Assembly (NCBI RefSeq): GCF_000735135.1
Contig: NZ_JPLZ01000006.1
Span: forward strand, 1,892,428 to 1,956,427
Direction: 5' to 3'
DNA: 64,000 bases
From: Chryseobacterium sp. FH1
GTDB lineage: Bacteria > Bacteroidota > Bacteroidia > Flavobacteriales > Weeksellaceae
The position numbers and the translations under genes are program-made. The notes under the pieces are model-generated. The model had not been told where the DNA came from, did not search any database, and saw only the letters and a list, made by a program, of their open reading frames with translations. Shown here piece by piece: positions 34,467 to 43,522 of this stretch (position 1 is the stretch's first letter; every line of letters starts with the position of its first letter).

Positions 34467-34951
34467 TGTTTATTTCTACAAGAAATCTTTTAAACTCGGT
34501 TTAAACTTACTACTAACATTGATGATTTATTATTTTAAGAAACAGAATTGTCGGTAGTATTGTTGAATAAAAATCTATAATATTTTTGAATAAAACGATA
34601 TGAATTTGGTTCGGGAGACTATTCAAGAGTAATCTGGATTATTACAAATAGATAAACACTAATTATGGACTAAAAAGTTTTTATTTAGGCACATACGTGT
34701 AAGACGAATTTTGCTGTAATCGTCTATTTAAGGTTAAGAGTAAGTAAAAAAGTATTTCAGGAGCTGACAAGTCATATTTATCCCAAAAAGATTAGGAAAC
34801 ACTATATTTTCTAATCTTTTAGTGGACAGCCAGAACCTCATCATCAAAATCTTTGCACTTAATCTGCTATGCAATTGATTGTTTTTGGTTTGCCCTGACT
34901 ATAATTAATCATCATAGGAAAAACCAAAAATTACTGAAACATAGCTCACTT
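34467..34951. other. Gene-free stretch in the element
   Basis: 485 bp, AT-rich, without a convincing frame. Its one clear structure is the inverted repeat at 34787-34822 (AAAGATTAG with CTAATCTTT around a 15-base loop), a probable bidirectional terminator. Confidence 0.5.
34787..34822. terminator. Probable bidirectional terminator
   Basis: Ten-base arms AAAAGATTAG / CTAATCTTTT separated by about 15 bases, at the distal end of the transfer operon. Confidence 0.5.
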
Positions 34952-35890
34952 CTATCGCCTTTTACCTGGATATGAATTTTCATAATTTTCCTCTTCTCTC
35001 ATCAAATCTGAATAAATTGATAAATTTTCAGGTTTTTGAGATGTAAAAGAAGCTTCCATATCTAATTTGAAGATTATTTTGTTTTCGGCTGCTCGTTCTG
35101 ATTTGAAGTCAGTCTTAAAATTGTTGGAATGATTCTGTTTTTCAATTTTATATTTTGCTATAAGATTCTCTTTCGTTTCGGGTAGTTTCTCCAACTCTTT
35201 ATCCAATTCCGCAATCTTATCTTCGGTAGTTTTGGTTTGATATTCAATTTGAGTAACATCTATTCCTTTCTGAGCTAAATTTTCAATTACCTCTTGTACT
35301 TGAGCTTTATGAAGGTCAATTGTTTTTTGATAAGATAGTAATTCTTTTTTCCAATAGTCAGCATTTGAATCATCAGTGATGCTAAGGTTTTCCTTCAGAT
35401 TAATTTTGTGATTGTCGGAAACAAAACAAGCTGCAGAAACGGCTTCTACAACTTGATCATTATTCAGTTTTTGCCCTTTGTATTTTGAAATAAGAGCATC
35501 TAATTCTGCATTATTTGTCGAATTCTCACTTACCTCGGAAAGTCCTCCATTTTGATTCTTGTTTTCAGAAATTCCATACAACTGACGAACGTCTTTGATA
35601 TTTTTACGATGAAATTCTGAAAGAATTTTCCTTGTTATTGCATTTCCTGTTCTGTCCCCGCTCAGGCATAGAAACATTTTGCCATCATACTTCTTGTATC
35701 CATTGAGGAACTTTTTGCTATTTGAATCGGAATTAAGGGTAATAAGTGTTCTATTATTGATTTGTTTATTCAATTGAAGAAGTTGTAAGAATGATGACAT
35801 ATCCTCACTGCTCATGAAAACGATAAGTTCCTTTTTATTTCCTTCAATTACAGAAATGTCATCATTTATCTCATTAAAAAAATTCTTCAT
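34952..35890 (-). CDS. Toprim-like accessory transfer protein with basic tail
   Basis: 312 aa. Residues ~20-105 read like a degenerate Toprim fold: ELIVFMSSEDMSSFLQLLQL, then RTLITLNSDSNSKKFLNGYKKYDGKMFLCLSGDRTGNAITRKIL, where SGDRTGN resembles the DxDxxG metal motif. Residues ~180-260 are coiled coil. The C-terminus is short and basic (YPGKRR). A homologous-looking Toprim is present in the element's primase at 60178. It is the last gene of the presumed transfer operon, three bases after the lipoprotein gene. Nuclease or primase activity is not established. Confidence 0.5.
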   Translation of the reverse strand: MKNFFNEINDDISVIEGNKKELIVFMSSEDMSSFLQLLQLNKQINNRTLITLNSDSNSKKFLNGYKKYDGKMFLCLSGDRTGNAITRKILSEFHRKNIKDVRQLYGISENKNQNGGLSEVSENSTNNAELDALISKYKGQKLNNDQVVEAVSAACFVSDNHKINLKENLSITDDSNADYWKKELLSYQKTIDLHKAQVQEVIENLAQKGIDVTQIEYQTKTTEDKIAELDKELEKLPETKENLIAKYKIEKQNHSNNFKTDFKSERAAENKIIFKLDMEASFTSQKPENLSIYSDLMREEENYENSYPGKRR

Positions 35891-35893
35891 CTC

Positions 35894-36574
35894 TCACTTT
35901 TTTCTGTTTTCTATGAAGTGGTTAAATTCAAAAATTTCTTTAGCTTGATTGTCCCAACTCTTTCTCGGTATTAATTGAAGAGTTACAAAAATGTCAGTCT
36001 TCTTATTGTAAGAATCAATCCTTTCAAGCCTTCCATGATAATCATTTTCTGCGTGTTTGTACATGGAATATGGCAAAATGGTATCCGTTTGGTAAATATA
36101 AAACCGGGTGTAAATCCAAGGTGAATTAATTTCAAATCTTTTATATTTTTTCTTAAACAAAACGGTATCTCTAAGATTTTTTCGATTTCGGTAATTGGGA
36201 ATTTTTTCCTTCGAAAATAATGTTCCTCCTATTTTGTTTTCAACCAGAATAGGTACTTGCTTTTTTGTGATATCGGACAGAATGATTCGGCCTGGATTTT
36301 CATTTTCAATAGTATAGCATAATGAATCTTTGATGTAGTGAATCTGCTGGGTTATTTCTGGAACATCAACATCAGGAATTCTTTCTATAATAGAGTCTCC
36401 GGAATAATTAAGGCTTGACAAATGAAAACTTTGAATTTTGTCTAGGTTTTTGGAAGCATCGAAATAGACATTCGAAACAACATCAATTCCGCCTTTGTCC
36501 GATTTGATTTTCTTGTGACAAGAATTGCTTATAAAAAGAAAAAACAGGATTGGTAATATTAAAAGCTTTTTCAT
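35894..36574 (-). CDS. Hypothetical lipoprotein in the transfer region
   Basis: 226 aa. Lipoprotein signal MKKLLILPILFFLFISNSCHKK (Cys19). The mature part is beta-rich and basic (RERI..., KKYKRFEINSPWIYTRFYIYQTDTILPYSMYKHAENDYHGR...). No family recognised. Its position among the T4SS genes suggests an envelope role such as entry exclusion or surface contact, but nothing in the sequence proves it. Confidence 0.6.
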   Translation of the reverse strand: MKKLLILPILFFLFISNSCHKKIKSDKGGIDVVSNVYFDASKNLDKIQSFHLSSLNYSGDSIIERIPDVDVPEITQQIHYIKDSLCYTIENENPGRIILSDITKKQVPILVENKIGGTLFSKEKIPNYRNRKNLRDTVLFKKKYKRFEINSPWIYTRFYIYQTDTILPYSMYKHAENDYHGRLERIDSYNKKTDIFVTLQLIPRKSWDNQAKEIFEFNHFIENRKK

Positions 36575-36652
36575 AAAATAGAGTTTAAAAAAGCGGCAGT
36601 CTACGTAATTGTGACTTGCCGCTAGTAAATAAATAATTGGTTGAAAGACTAT

Positions 36653-37405
36653 CTATCGTTTAATGCTCTGCTCTTTCACGCTATTTTTTTCATGCTTGTC
36701 ATATTGTTCCAGACCTTCCAAAGGCTTATTGGTATTGATCCTAACCATATCCTGGTCGTATAGATTCAGGTTTTTGTATTGCGGATTCAGAACAGCCTTT
36801 CCTTCTATAACCTTATTGTCCAGTTCAAATTTAACTTTGACGATGTTCCCTTTTTCCAAAGATTTTATGGTGCTGTCTCTATACTCGGGCTTATCAAAAG
36901 TGAGATTTGATTTTTCTACGATCTGATCAGTATCAACGCCATAATTTTTGTAAAAATTCTGGAAATTATAATTTCCTTTTTCAGTTTTTGGCTCTTCAAA
37001 ATTAAGCTTCACAAAGGCAGGTTCTACTTGCTCTGTCTTTGGATTGGTGAATTCTATTTTCACAGTGCGACCTTCCAAAAGATTGACCGCTTCTTTAGCA
37101 GTGAATGTATTTTCCTTGTTAATATAAAATTGATGCGAGATGCTTTCATTTTTTTCATTTTTAAGAGTTGCATTATAAGAATTTAGAAAAACACCTCCAC
37201 TTTCCGTTTTGTTGAATTTTAAAGTAAAATCAACTTTGTTTTCGGGCAGAGCTTTGTCAGATGTGGTTTTAATTTCAAACTCTTGTTTTGTAGATTTAAT
37301 TCCCTTTTCCAAATCTTTGTGAAGCTTGTCACCCTCTCCGAAACCGAGGTATTTCATTTGGTCTTTTAGGTATTGTAACTGATTGAATTCTTTTTGTGTT
37401 TCCAT
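36653..37405 (-). CDS. Conserved mobile-element protein (DUF3945/DUF4099-like), basic C-terminus
   Basis: 250 aa, soluble, no signal. The central part (FTLKFNKTESGGVFLNSYNATLKNEKNESISHQFYINKENTFTAKEAVNLLEGRTVKIEF...) and the repeat-like GNIVKVKFELDNKVIEGKAVLNPQYKNLNLYDQDM resemble the conserved C-terminal regions of DUF3945-type proteins carried by Bacteroidetes conjugative elements. It ends EQSIKR. Function unknown; possibly a substrate or partner of the transfer apparatus. Confidence 0.55.
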   Translation of the reverse strand: METQKEFNQLQYLKDQMKYLGFGEGDKLHKDLEKGIKSTKQEFEIKTTSDKALPENKVDFTLKFNKTESGGVFLNSYNATLKNEKNESISHQFYINKENTFTAKEAVNLLEGRTVKIEFTNPKTEQVEPAFVKLNFEEPKTEKGNYNFQNFYKNYGVDTDQIVEKSNLTFDKPEYRDSTIKSLEKGNIVKVKFELDNKVIEGKAVLNPQYKNLNLYDQDMVRINTNKPLEGLEQYDKHEKNSVKEQSIKR

Positions 37406-37458
37406 AATGTGTGGGTTTTGATTGTTACTATTTATTTCGATAATTGTTGATATTGGAA

Positions 37459-38166
37459 TTACCTTCTAAACTTTCTTGATTTCTCCAGTTCTTCATCTTG
37501 TTCCTGATCATCATCTCTTCTTTGATTGGCATCCTGATAAACATCCGGGTCGTTCACATTCAGCTGAATGTCGGAATCATCTGCTTTGGAGATTTGTTTA
37601 TGGTTCATCGATATATTGTTTACTGTATCGATCTCTCTGGAAACGATGCTGAGATCATTCGTTATCTCCTTCGCTATTTCAGGATACTGGTCTATCTTGT
37701 CCAAAAGATAACTTTTCAGTTTCAGCAATTCATTTTTATAACGATTCAGCTCTTTTGTATCCTTTTTATCAGCAATGATGGCAGTAAGCTCCGTAGCGTT
37801 TCTTATGAAGTCGAACTCAACAACTTTGCTGGTTTCTTTGTCGAAAATGAAAGCTTTTTTTTCAAGAGAAAACTCCGGCGACAGCTTGGCAGAGACCCTA
37901 TGAATATCGGTATATACAACTCTCTTTTTACTATTTTTTAGTACTTCCGGCAAGTTTTTGTCTCGTTCTAAATAGATGACCTTCAGTTGAGTATTATTAT
38001 CCGTAAGCTGAAAAGTTGCCCTGTTTTTGTCGTTGTCCGCCACAATGGTGTATCCCTTCAGAAATTTCTGAATATCATCTGCATTCAGCTTTTTAGAGAA
38101 TGACAGATCTTCATTGATAATTCCGTATTTTTTTAATTCGTCTGTTGGTAAAGTATTAGTATTCAT
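37459..38166 (-). CDS. DUF4099/DUF3945-like mobile-element protein, basic C-terminus
   Basis: 235 aa. The N-terminus LPTDELKKYGIINEDLSFSKKLNADDIQKFLKGYTIVADNDKNRATFQLTDNNTQLKVIYLERD matches the pattern of DUF4099/DUF3945 proteins. A coiled coil follows (~130-175). The end is an acidic stretch (DDDQEQDEELEKS) finishing in RKFRR. The start overlaps the last 11 bases of the M23 peptidase gene, so the two are coupled. Function unknown. Confidence 0.55.
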   Translation of the reverse strand: MNTNTLPTDELKKYGIINEDLSFSKKLNADDIQKFLKGYTIVADNDKNRATFQLTDNNTQLKVIYLERDKNLPEVLKNSKKRVVYTDIHRVSAKLSPEFSLEKKAFIFDKETSKVVEFDFIRNATELTAIIADKKDTKELNRYKNELLKLKSYLLDKIDQYPEIAKEITNDLSIVSREIDTVNNISMNHKQISKADDSDIQLNVNDPDVYQDANQRRDDDQEQDEELEKSRKFRR

Positions 38167-39031
38167 AATGGTTTGCTATTAAATTATTTACTTTGATAAG
38201 GTCATTTAAAAAGTGAGAAGGGTTGATGCTTTGCCCGAATTCTTTTACCGAAAAATGCAAATGTGGACCTGTGGAGTTTCCTGAGTTTCCACTTTTTCCA
38301 ATGATAAAGCCTGCTTTTACTTTTTCTCCTGCCCGATAATATATTTCTGAGAGGTGTAGGTAAGAGGTTTCAAAACGGTCAAAATGTTTTACTTTTATAA
38401 AATTTCCACCGCCTTTAGAATCCCAGCCTTTTTCAGTAACTATTCCGTCCAAAACGGAATACACGTTTTCGAAACTGGCTTTAAGGTCGATCCCATTGTG
38501 CTTCTTTTTTGTTCCGAAAATAGGATGCGTTCTTGTTCCATAGGAAGATGTAACTGTTATTTTGTTTTTAAGAGGCATCACAATTTTTGAAAAAAAATCT
38601 TTCGGCTCATCAACAAAATCATACGTAACAGAAAAATTTTGGTTTTTTGATGTTTTCCCTGTTTCTCCTGCTCTATTCTGTGCTTGCAGCATTAAAGAAT
38701 CATTCGGTTTTTTAAACTCATTTTTTCGCACTTCTTTTGCACTACTATATTCTTTGATCAACATTTTCAAAGAATCGATTTGACTCGATAACCACTTCGT
38801 CGAACCTTTTGTTTCATATTTTAAATCTGATTTTGTGGTGATATTTAAAACTTGTTTCCAGGATTTTTTAACCTTCTCTTTCTGTAATTGCTCTTCGATA
38901 TTAGATTTTTCTAATACTTTTGGTTTTTCAGATTTCTTCGGGACTGTTGGTGTAAGTGTGTTGAATTGCGAAAAGCAAAAGCAACTGTAAAACAGCACCG
39001 CCAATGTAAATGTGTATTTTAGTTTTTTCAT
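38156..39031 (-). CDS. M23-family peptidoglycan endopeptidase of the T4SS locus
   Basis: 291 aa with a signal peptide. Residues ~150-270 are a LytM/M23 domain with zinc-ligand motifs HNGIDLKA (H...D) and HLHF, and the usual TSSYGTRTHPIFGTKKKH start. The N-terminal ~130 residues are a charged linker. Such peptidases open the cell wall for the secretion channel. It begins two bases after the coupling-protein gene ends, in the same operon. Confidence 0.87.
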   Translation of the reverse strand: MKKLKYTFTLAVLFYSCFCFSQFNTLTPTVPKKSEKPKVLEKSNIEEQLQKEKVKKSWKQVLNITTKSDLKYETKGSTKWLSSQIDSLKMLIKEYSSAKEVRKNEFKKPNDSLMLQAQNRAGETGKTSKNQNFSVTYDFVDEPKDFFSKIVMPLKNKITVTSSYGTRTHPIFGTKKKHNGIDLKASFENVYSVLDGIVTEKGWDSKGGGNFIKVKHFDRFETSYLHLSEIYYRAGEKVKAGFIIGKSGNSGNSTGPHLHFSVKEFGQSINPSHFLNDLIKVNNLIANHYEY

Positions 39032-39032
39032 T

Positions 39033-41024
39033 TTATGCAGCTTTTATATTTTCATTCACAATCAGTTCTACTTCTTTATTGATTTTTCTAAAGTTGGTCA
39101 TCAGCACCTCTTCTTTGCGGTTAACCCCTTTTTTATCTACGAAAGAATAATATGATGGTATTTTCACATAGTTGCTTTCTTCATCTTGAATGGCTTTCAG
39201 ATCCAAATTGATTTTACCGCTAATAGCAGAAGTTTTATATTCCTCAGCATCATTTTCTTCGCCCTGTGCGATCATTCCAACCATTTCTCCCGTTTTCAAG
39301 GCTGCTATTTTACCTGCCGGAATCATATTATCCATCTTTTCATTAATGCTTGTAGTCGTTCCTTGCTGTGAAATTGATTGTGAGTATGATTTTTGTTTAA
39401 TTTTTCCGAAGAGTTTTTCCAACCAGTCGAGTGTATTTTTGTCTCTTGCAGATCCGGAAAGAATATTGCCTACAATGGCAGAAATCGTATCAGCAACTTC
39501 TTTTTTGTAGAACTGTCTGAGCTGCGGAATTTCCTGAAGTCCAAGCATTACAGCAACTTTATTACTTCTTGCAGTAGCTACGATGTTATCAATTTTATGA
39601 ATATAAATCGTCGGAAATTCGTCTGCGATAATTCCTCCAGGTAAATTTTTTTTGGAATTGATCAATCTTAAAGTCCTGTTTAATACCGAAGAATACAATG
39701 CAGAATTAATATCTTGTGTTCCCGGGTCTGATGCCAGAATAATTATGGAAGGGTTGTCTCTGTCGGTTATCTTCAATTCCACTTCATCTCGTGAAAACAC
39801 CCAGAAACTCTCCTTTGTTGCCAATCGGGAAAGGAAAATTTTCAAGGTTCCGATTTGACCTTCCAATTGGTCAAAAGCTTTGTTGTCATAGGCCGTCTTG
39901 AAGGGTGAAAGCAAAGAGAAAATTTCTTCATTGGTAAAAAGCGTGTCGAAAATCTCTTTATAGCTTCTATTCATAAATGAAAGAATATGAGGCAGATCAG
40001 AATATTTTCCATTTTCGAATGTTGCAAAAAAATAAATGCAGGACGAAAGAAAATTGATCGCTGATTGGGTAAAGAAAGCTTCAGAACCACCTCCAGAACT
40101 GGAACCTCCTTTTTGCAAAGATGAAACCATCGATTCTGCCATTTCCTGGGCTTCTGCTAAAGTTTGGATGTACTTTTTGTGAAATGGATTTACTCTTTTT
40201 GATTTTTCAACCTCGTTCAGATTAATGACGTGGAAATTGTAATCGTAATCGGATTCTTTGCTTTTTTTCAACAAATAATGGTAGTACGCAATCTGTGCTA
40301 GATCGGGAAATTTAAAATCGTAGATGCAGAGACAAAAACCTTTGGCTATCATCTGTCTTATCGCAGGATTTATGACCCCAAAGGATTTTCCGCTTCCTGG
40401 AGTTCCGATAACTATTGTTCCTCTAAAAGGATTGATGTTCATCCATCCCTTATTAATTTTGTTTTTGTAACGAAACAAATATGGGATATTGATGGTCGTA
40501 TCTGATGTTAACAACTCTTGATTTTGGTCGAAAGATTCTTCCTCTACATTCCATCGGTCTTTTCCCATTTTCTGCTGCATTAGCTTTGAAATACTGTCTG
40601 CGCCCATTTGAAGAATAACGGCTCCTAAAAAAGAAAGACTCGCATAAATGACCTGATAGAGATTGAAGCCGGGAAATACCTTTGGAATCTTTGCATTTCC
40701 AGCCTCATTTTGCCATACCAATGAAGAGAAAATCAGCAGCAATCCTAAAATCATAGGGACGATAATTTCTGTACTAATATTGAGATCTTTCTTTTTCTTT
40801 GCCTTTGTTCCGATTGCCACTAATCCTATCAAAATCAATGTGGCAAATTTGGCATTGACAGGTGGGTAAATAAATCTCAGCTTTGAAAAGTTCTTCAACA
40901 AGTTGGACACTACCGGAATATCGGAATTAAGGTAAAAAAGCGAGGTACAATCTAATGCGACGACCGCATACACTGCTTTTTGTAGGAAGCCATAAATCTT
41001 TATTTGATGCTGTTGTTCTTGCAT
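39033..41024 (-). CDS. Type IV coupling protein (VirD4/TraG-type, MobC of Bacteroidetes)
   Basis: 663-aa inner-membrane ATPase that feeds the relaxase-DNA complex to the channel. Four N-terminal membrane helices (about residues 15-33, 60-75, 86-103, 122-140) precede Walker A GTPGSGKS at 207-214. Walker B is in GGIIADEFPTIYIHKIDNIVATARSNKVAVMLGLQEIPQL. The extra hydrophobic segments at the N-terminus are typical of the Bacteroidetes branch. Confidence 0.9.
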   Translation of the reverse strand: MQEQQHQIKIYGFLQKAVYAVVALDCTSLFYLNSDIPVVSNLLKNFSKLRFIYPPVNAKFATLILIGLVAIGTKAKKKKDLNISTEIIVPMILGLLLIFSSLVWQNEAGNAKIPKVFPGFNLYQVIYASLSFLGAVILQMGADSISKLMQQKMGKDRWNVEEESFDQNQELLTSDTTINIPYLFRYKNKINKGWMNINPFRGTIVIGTPGSGKSFGVINPAIRQMIAKGFCLCIYDFKFPDLAQIAYYHYLLKKSKESDYDYNFHVINLNEVEKSKRVNPFHKKYIQTLAEAQEMAESMVSSLQKGGSSSGGGSEAFFTQSAINFLSSCIYFFATFENGKYSDLPHILSFMNRSYKEIFDTLFTNEEIFSLLSPFKTAYDNKAFDQLEGQIGTLKIFLSRLATKESFWVFSRDEVELKITDRDNPSIIILASDPGTQDINSALYSSVLNRTLRLINSKKNLPGGIIADEFPTIYIHKIDNIVATARSNKVAVMLGLQEIPQLRQFYKKEVADTISAIVGNILSGSARDKNTLDWLEKLFGKIKQKSYSQSISQQGTTTSINEKMDNMIPAGKIAALKTGEMVGMIAQGEENDAEEYKTSAISGKINLDLKAIQDEESNYVKIPSYYSFVDKKGVNRKEEVLMTNFRKINKEVELIVNENIKAA

Positions 41025-41089
41025 TTTGTTCTTATTTTTATTTAAAAAAGGAAACTGAATTTCTGTTTAAAATGGAAGCGGAACTTTCA

Positions 41090-41956
41090 CTAAAAAGTAT
41101 CTGCCTTAAGAATTTCTGAATAGTTGACCTTCATTTCTATAGTACGTCCAGATAGCTGCTCTTCAATAAGACGAATCATCATCACTTTACTATTTGGGTA
41201 AGTGAATTTTTTGAAAACATAAATGTTCCTGAAATTTTTTCTGAAGTGTTTTTGAGGATTGAGCTGTAAAATGGGAGTCAGATCAACACTTTGGTTATTT
41301 GTTGCTTTATGAATTTTTTTGTCTTCCAAGGAGAATTTCAAATCCTCGATGTCATAGCCTAGATTTGAATTATTTTTGATGGTCATATCGAGAAAAATAT
41401 AATCACTTATCACATATACATTGTTGAGCTGAAAGCTGAGTTTTAGATTTTTCTCTTCCCTGATCGGATTTTTCTCAGATTTTTTTTGAATAATATCCAT
41501 TGCAAATTTTCTCAGTTCAAGATTAGAGAAAACCATTTTTTCAAATTCTACAGGCTGCATCGCTTCGGGCTGTATGTGGATATTGGTTATCGTATTTAGG
41601 TTTTCTTGGTTTTTGTAAACAACTTTATATTGAGCGATGAAAGACTGCGCAACCACGGTTATAATACCTATATTTCCATTGAAAAAAACGGGAAGTGTTT
41701 TGATTTTTCCTTTCTCGTCAGAATCAGGATGGTCTGTGATTTTTATTCTTGCAATGTTTGCAGCAGGCAGATCTCCAGTCAGTTTTTCTGTTGACAAATC
41801 CACAAACTGAATTGGCTCTGGCGAAATAATATGCAGGTTGATCCCTTCAGTAATTTCAATCTCCGGTAAATCGGAGATGATCTGTTCCTTGGTTGCAGTT
41901 TGAGCCGTTAAAAATTGAGCTGTGAATGTTAAAAGGGTGTATAATAAAGTTCTCAT
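41090..41956 (-). CDS. traN: Conjugal transfer protein TraN (DUF4138, VirB9-like)
   Basis: 288 aa with signal peptide MRTLLYTLLTFTAQFLTAQ. It has beta-rich repeats with EITEGINLHIISPEPIQFVDLSTEKLTGDLPAANIARIKIT (the DUF4138 N-terminal pattern) and the C-terminal NVYVISDYIFLDMTIKNNSNLGYDIEDLKFSLEDKK, which is diagnostic of TraN. It should form part of the outer-membrane core of the channel together with TraM. It is directly downstream of the traM C-terminal segment. Confidence 0.87.
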   Translation of the reverse strand: MRTLLYTLLTFTAQFLTAQTATKEQIISDLPEIEITEGINLHIISPEPIQFVDLSTEKLTGDLPAANIARIKITDHPDSDEKGKIKTLPVFFNGNIGIITVVAQSFIAQYKVVYKNQENLNTITNIHIQPEAMQPVEFEKMVFSNLELRKFAMDIIQKKSEKNPIREEKNLKLSFQLNNVYVISDYIFLDMTIKNNSNLGYDIEDLKFSLEDKKIHKATNNQSVDLTPILQLNPQKHFRKNFRNIYVFKKFTYPNSKVMMIRLIEEQLSGRTIEMKVNYSEILKADTF

Positions 41957-41960
41957 TGTT

Positions 41961-42641
41961 TTATTTTTTTTGTTGGTTTTGTAAATCTTTCAATTGTTTT
42001 TCGTCGATGAGAAAAACATAAGAATTGTACTTCAATTTTGCTTTGTTCTCTTTGATCAGGTTGGCGATTGATTTGGAGGTTGATGTGAACAGACTGGATC
42101 CAATGCTTGAGAAAAATCCTTTTCCGCTCATATCCATCTGAGTTCCCTGTACGGAGTTACTTCCCATTTCCCTCATCATATCTCTGAATACGCTTTGCGG
42201 AACATACAATCCTTTCATCCCATCAACATCGTAAATGGATAGATTAACAGGATAGATTTCCCCTTTGGTAAAGACCGAAACAATATTGAGATTGACCCTT
42301 TGCATCGCAAATCCTGAGATCTGCCCGTATAAAATGGAACCTTTTATTATTTTTTTGTTTCCAACAAAGATGTCTTCCAACAAGCGGAACCTGATCCTGC
42401 TTCCTAAAAATCCTTTATTATTTTCGTCAATGACCGCTTTAATAAAACTATTTTCCCTCTCTTTATAGAAAGCATTGAAAGCACTGTTAATACCCGATTT
42501 ACTCACATTGAAAGTTGAATTGAGGAAATCTTCCATTTTTTCTTTATTTGATTTCAATTTCTGTTCAGCCGCCAATTTACTTTGGTACTCAGGATCACGG
42601 GATTTTTCTAAAGAATCCATTACCAGCATTTGCTCTTTCAA
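41961..42641 (-). CDS. traM: TraM C-terminal segment (VirB10-like), separated from its N-terminus by a stop
   Basis: Encodes the conserved periplasmic beta domain of TraM: FIKAVIDENNKGFLGSRIRFRLLEDIFVGNKKIIKGSILYGQISGFAMQRVNLNIVSVFTKGEIYPVNLSIYDVDGMKGLYVP, then a helical C-terminus. The frame is the same as that of 42720-43178 and stays open upstream to a single TAA at 42720-42722. There is no membrane helix and no good start: TTG 42641 or ATG 42629 are the only candidates near the boundary. On its own it could not anchor, so either traM is broken or the stop is suppressed. Confidence 0.8.
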   Translation of the reverse strand: MKEQMLVMDSLEKSRDPEYQSKLAAEQKLKSNKEKMEDFLNSTFNVSKSGINSAFNAFYKERENSFIKAVIDENNKGFLGSRIRFRLLEDIFVGNKKIIKGSILYGQISGFAMQRVNLNIVSVFTKGEIYPVNLSIYDVDGMKGLYVPQSVFRDMMREMGSNSVQGTQMDMSGKGFFSSIGSSLFTSTSKSIANLIKENKAKLKYNSYVFLIDEKQLKDLQNQQKK

Positions 42642-42719
42642 ATATTTTACAGGGTCTGGTTGGACACTCTGTGTCTTTTCTTCAGTTGTATCAGCGTATT
42701 TATCTTCTTGGTTTATGTA

Positions 42720-43178
42720 TTATGATTTATCATTCAGCATTTTGATGATCTCCGAAGACCTTTTGTAATCCTTATCATCCCTTTGTGATTGATTTGGTTT
42801 GTAATACGAGGATTGATCTCTTTTCGCCTCATATTGATTTTGTCTGCCATTAGCTGCTTTTAATGAATCTATTTTTCTTTTTTGTGATAAGGACAATTGG
42901 TCATCATAGTTCAATAAACTATCCTCTTCTTTATCCAAACCATCAAGCATCGTTCTATTATCCTCCTTTTTGAAAAAGGCATCGTACGCATCATTTTTTG
43001 TCATGATGGAATCCTGTGTTTCTCCCAATGAAAGAGACAATTCTTTTCGATTGTCTTTTTCAGAAGTTTCCTCTTTGACAAATTGTGATCCTATATAGGC
43101 AAAAAGAAAAAGAAACGGTAAAGCCAAAAGAGGCAGAACATATTTTTTTTCTTTAAAATTGATCTTTTTAATGTCCAT
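42720..43178 (-). CDS. traM: TraM N-terminal segment, truncated by an in-frame stop
   Basis: 152 aa. A basic N-terminus and one membrane helix (KYVLPLLALPFLFLFAYIGSQFV, residues 13-35) are followed by a charged, Gln/Ser-rich linker, as at the start of TraM proteins. It ends EIIKMLNDKS at a TAA (42720-42722). Beyond it the same frame continues YINQEDKYADTTEEKTQ... into the conserved TraM domain. Its start overlaps the preceding TraL-like gene by 11 bases. Confidence 0.75.
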   Translation of the reverse strand: MDIKKINFKEKKYVLPLLALPFLFLFAYIGSQFVKEETSEKDNRKELSLSLGETQDSIMTKNDAYDAFFKKEDNRTMLDGLDKEEDSLLNYDDQLSLSQKRKIDSLKAANGRQNQYEAKRDQSSYYKPNQSQRDDKDYKRSSEIIKMLNDKS

Positions 43179-43521
43179 TTTTTAATTTTTGATATTGGTT
43201 AAACAGGTAATCAATTCGTAAGCTGTCTTCTTTTTCAAGAGCGTGGTCGTCTCTTTTAATTTTTAAAGTTTTCAGTTCGCTTATGATCTTCCCCATCTTT
43301 TTATCATTATTTAAGGATGGATCTTGACTCATCTCACTCGCAGAATAGAGAACCGGAGGTCTTATTTTAAATGCCGTTTTGGAAGGAAAAAAGACGCCTT
43401 GAATGAGAGACCCTATAAATGAAACCGACAGTAGAATCATTGAATACGTGAAGAATTTCTTCGGGTTTTGAACTGCCCACTGTAGCAATTTTTGTCCCTT
43501 TAGTTTTAATGTTGTATTCAT
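43168..43521 (-). CDS. TraL-like small membrane protein
   Basis: 117 aa. A basic N-terminus (KLKGQKLLQWAVQNPKKFF) leads into one membrane helix (TYSMILLSVSFIGSLIQGVFF, residues ~25-45), and the remainder is a periplasmic helical tail. Size, topology and position between traK and traM match TraL of CTnDOT-type systems, but the sequence itself carries no signature I can name. Confidence 0.6.
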   Translation of the reverse strand: MNTTLKLKGQKLLQWAVQNPKKFFTYSMILLSVSFIGSLIQGVFFPSKTAFKIRPPVLYSASEMSQDPSLNNDKKMGKIISELKTLKIKRDDHALEKEDSLRIDYLFNQYQKLKNGH

Positions 43522-43522
43522 T

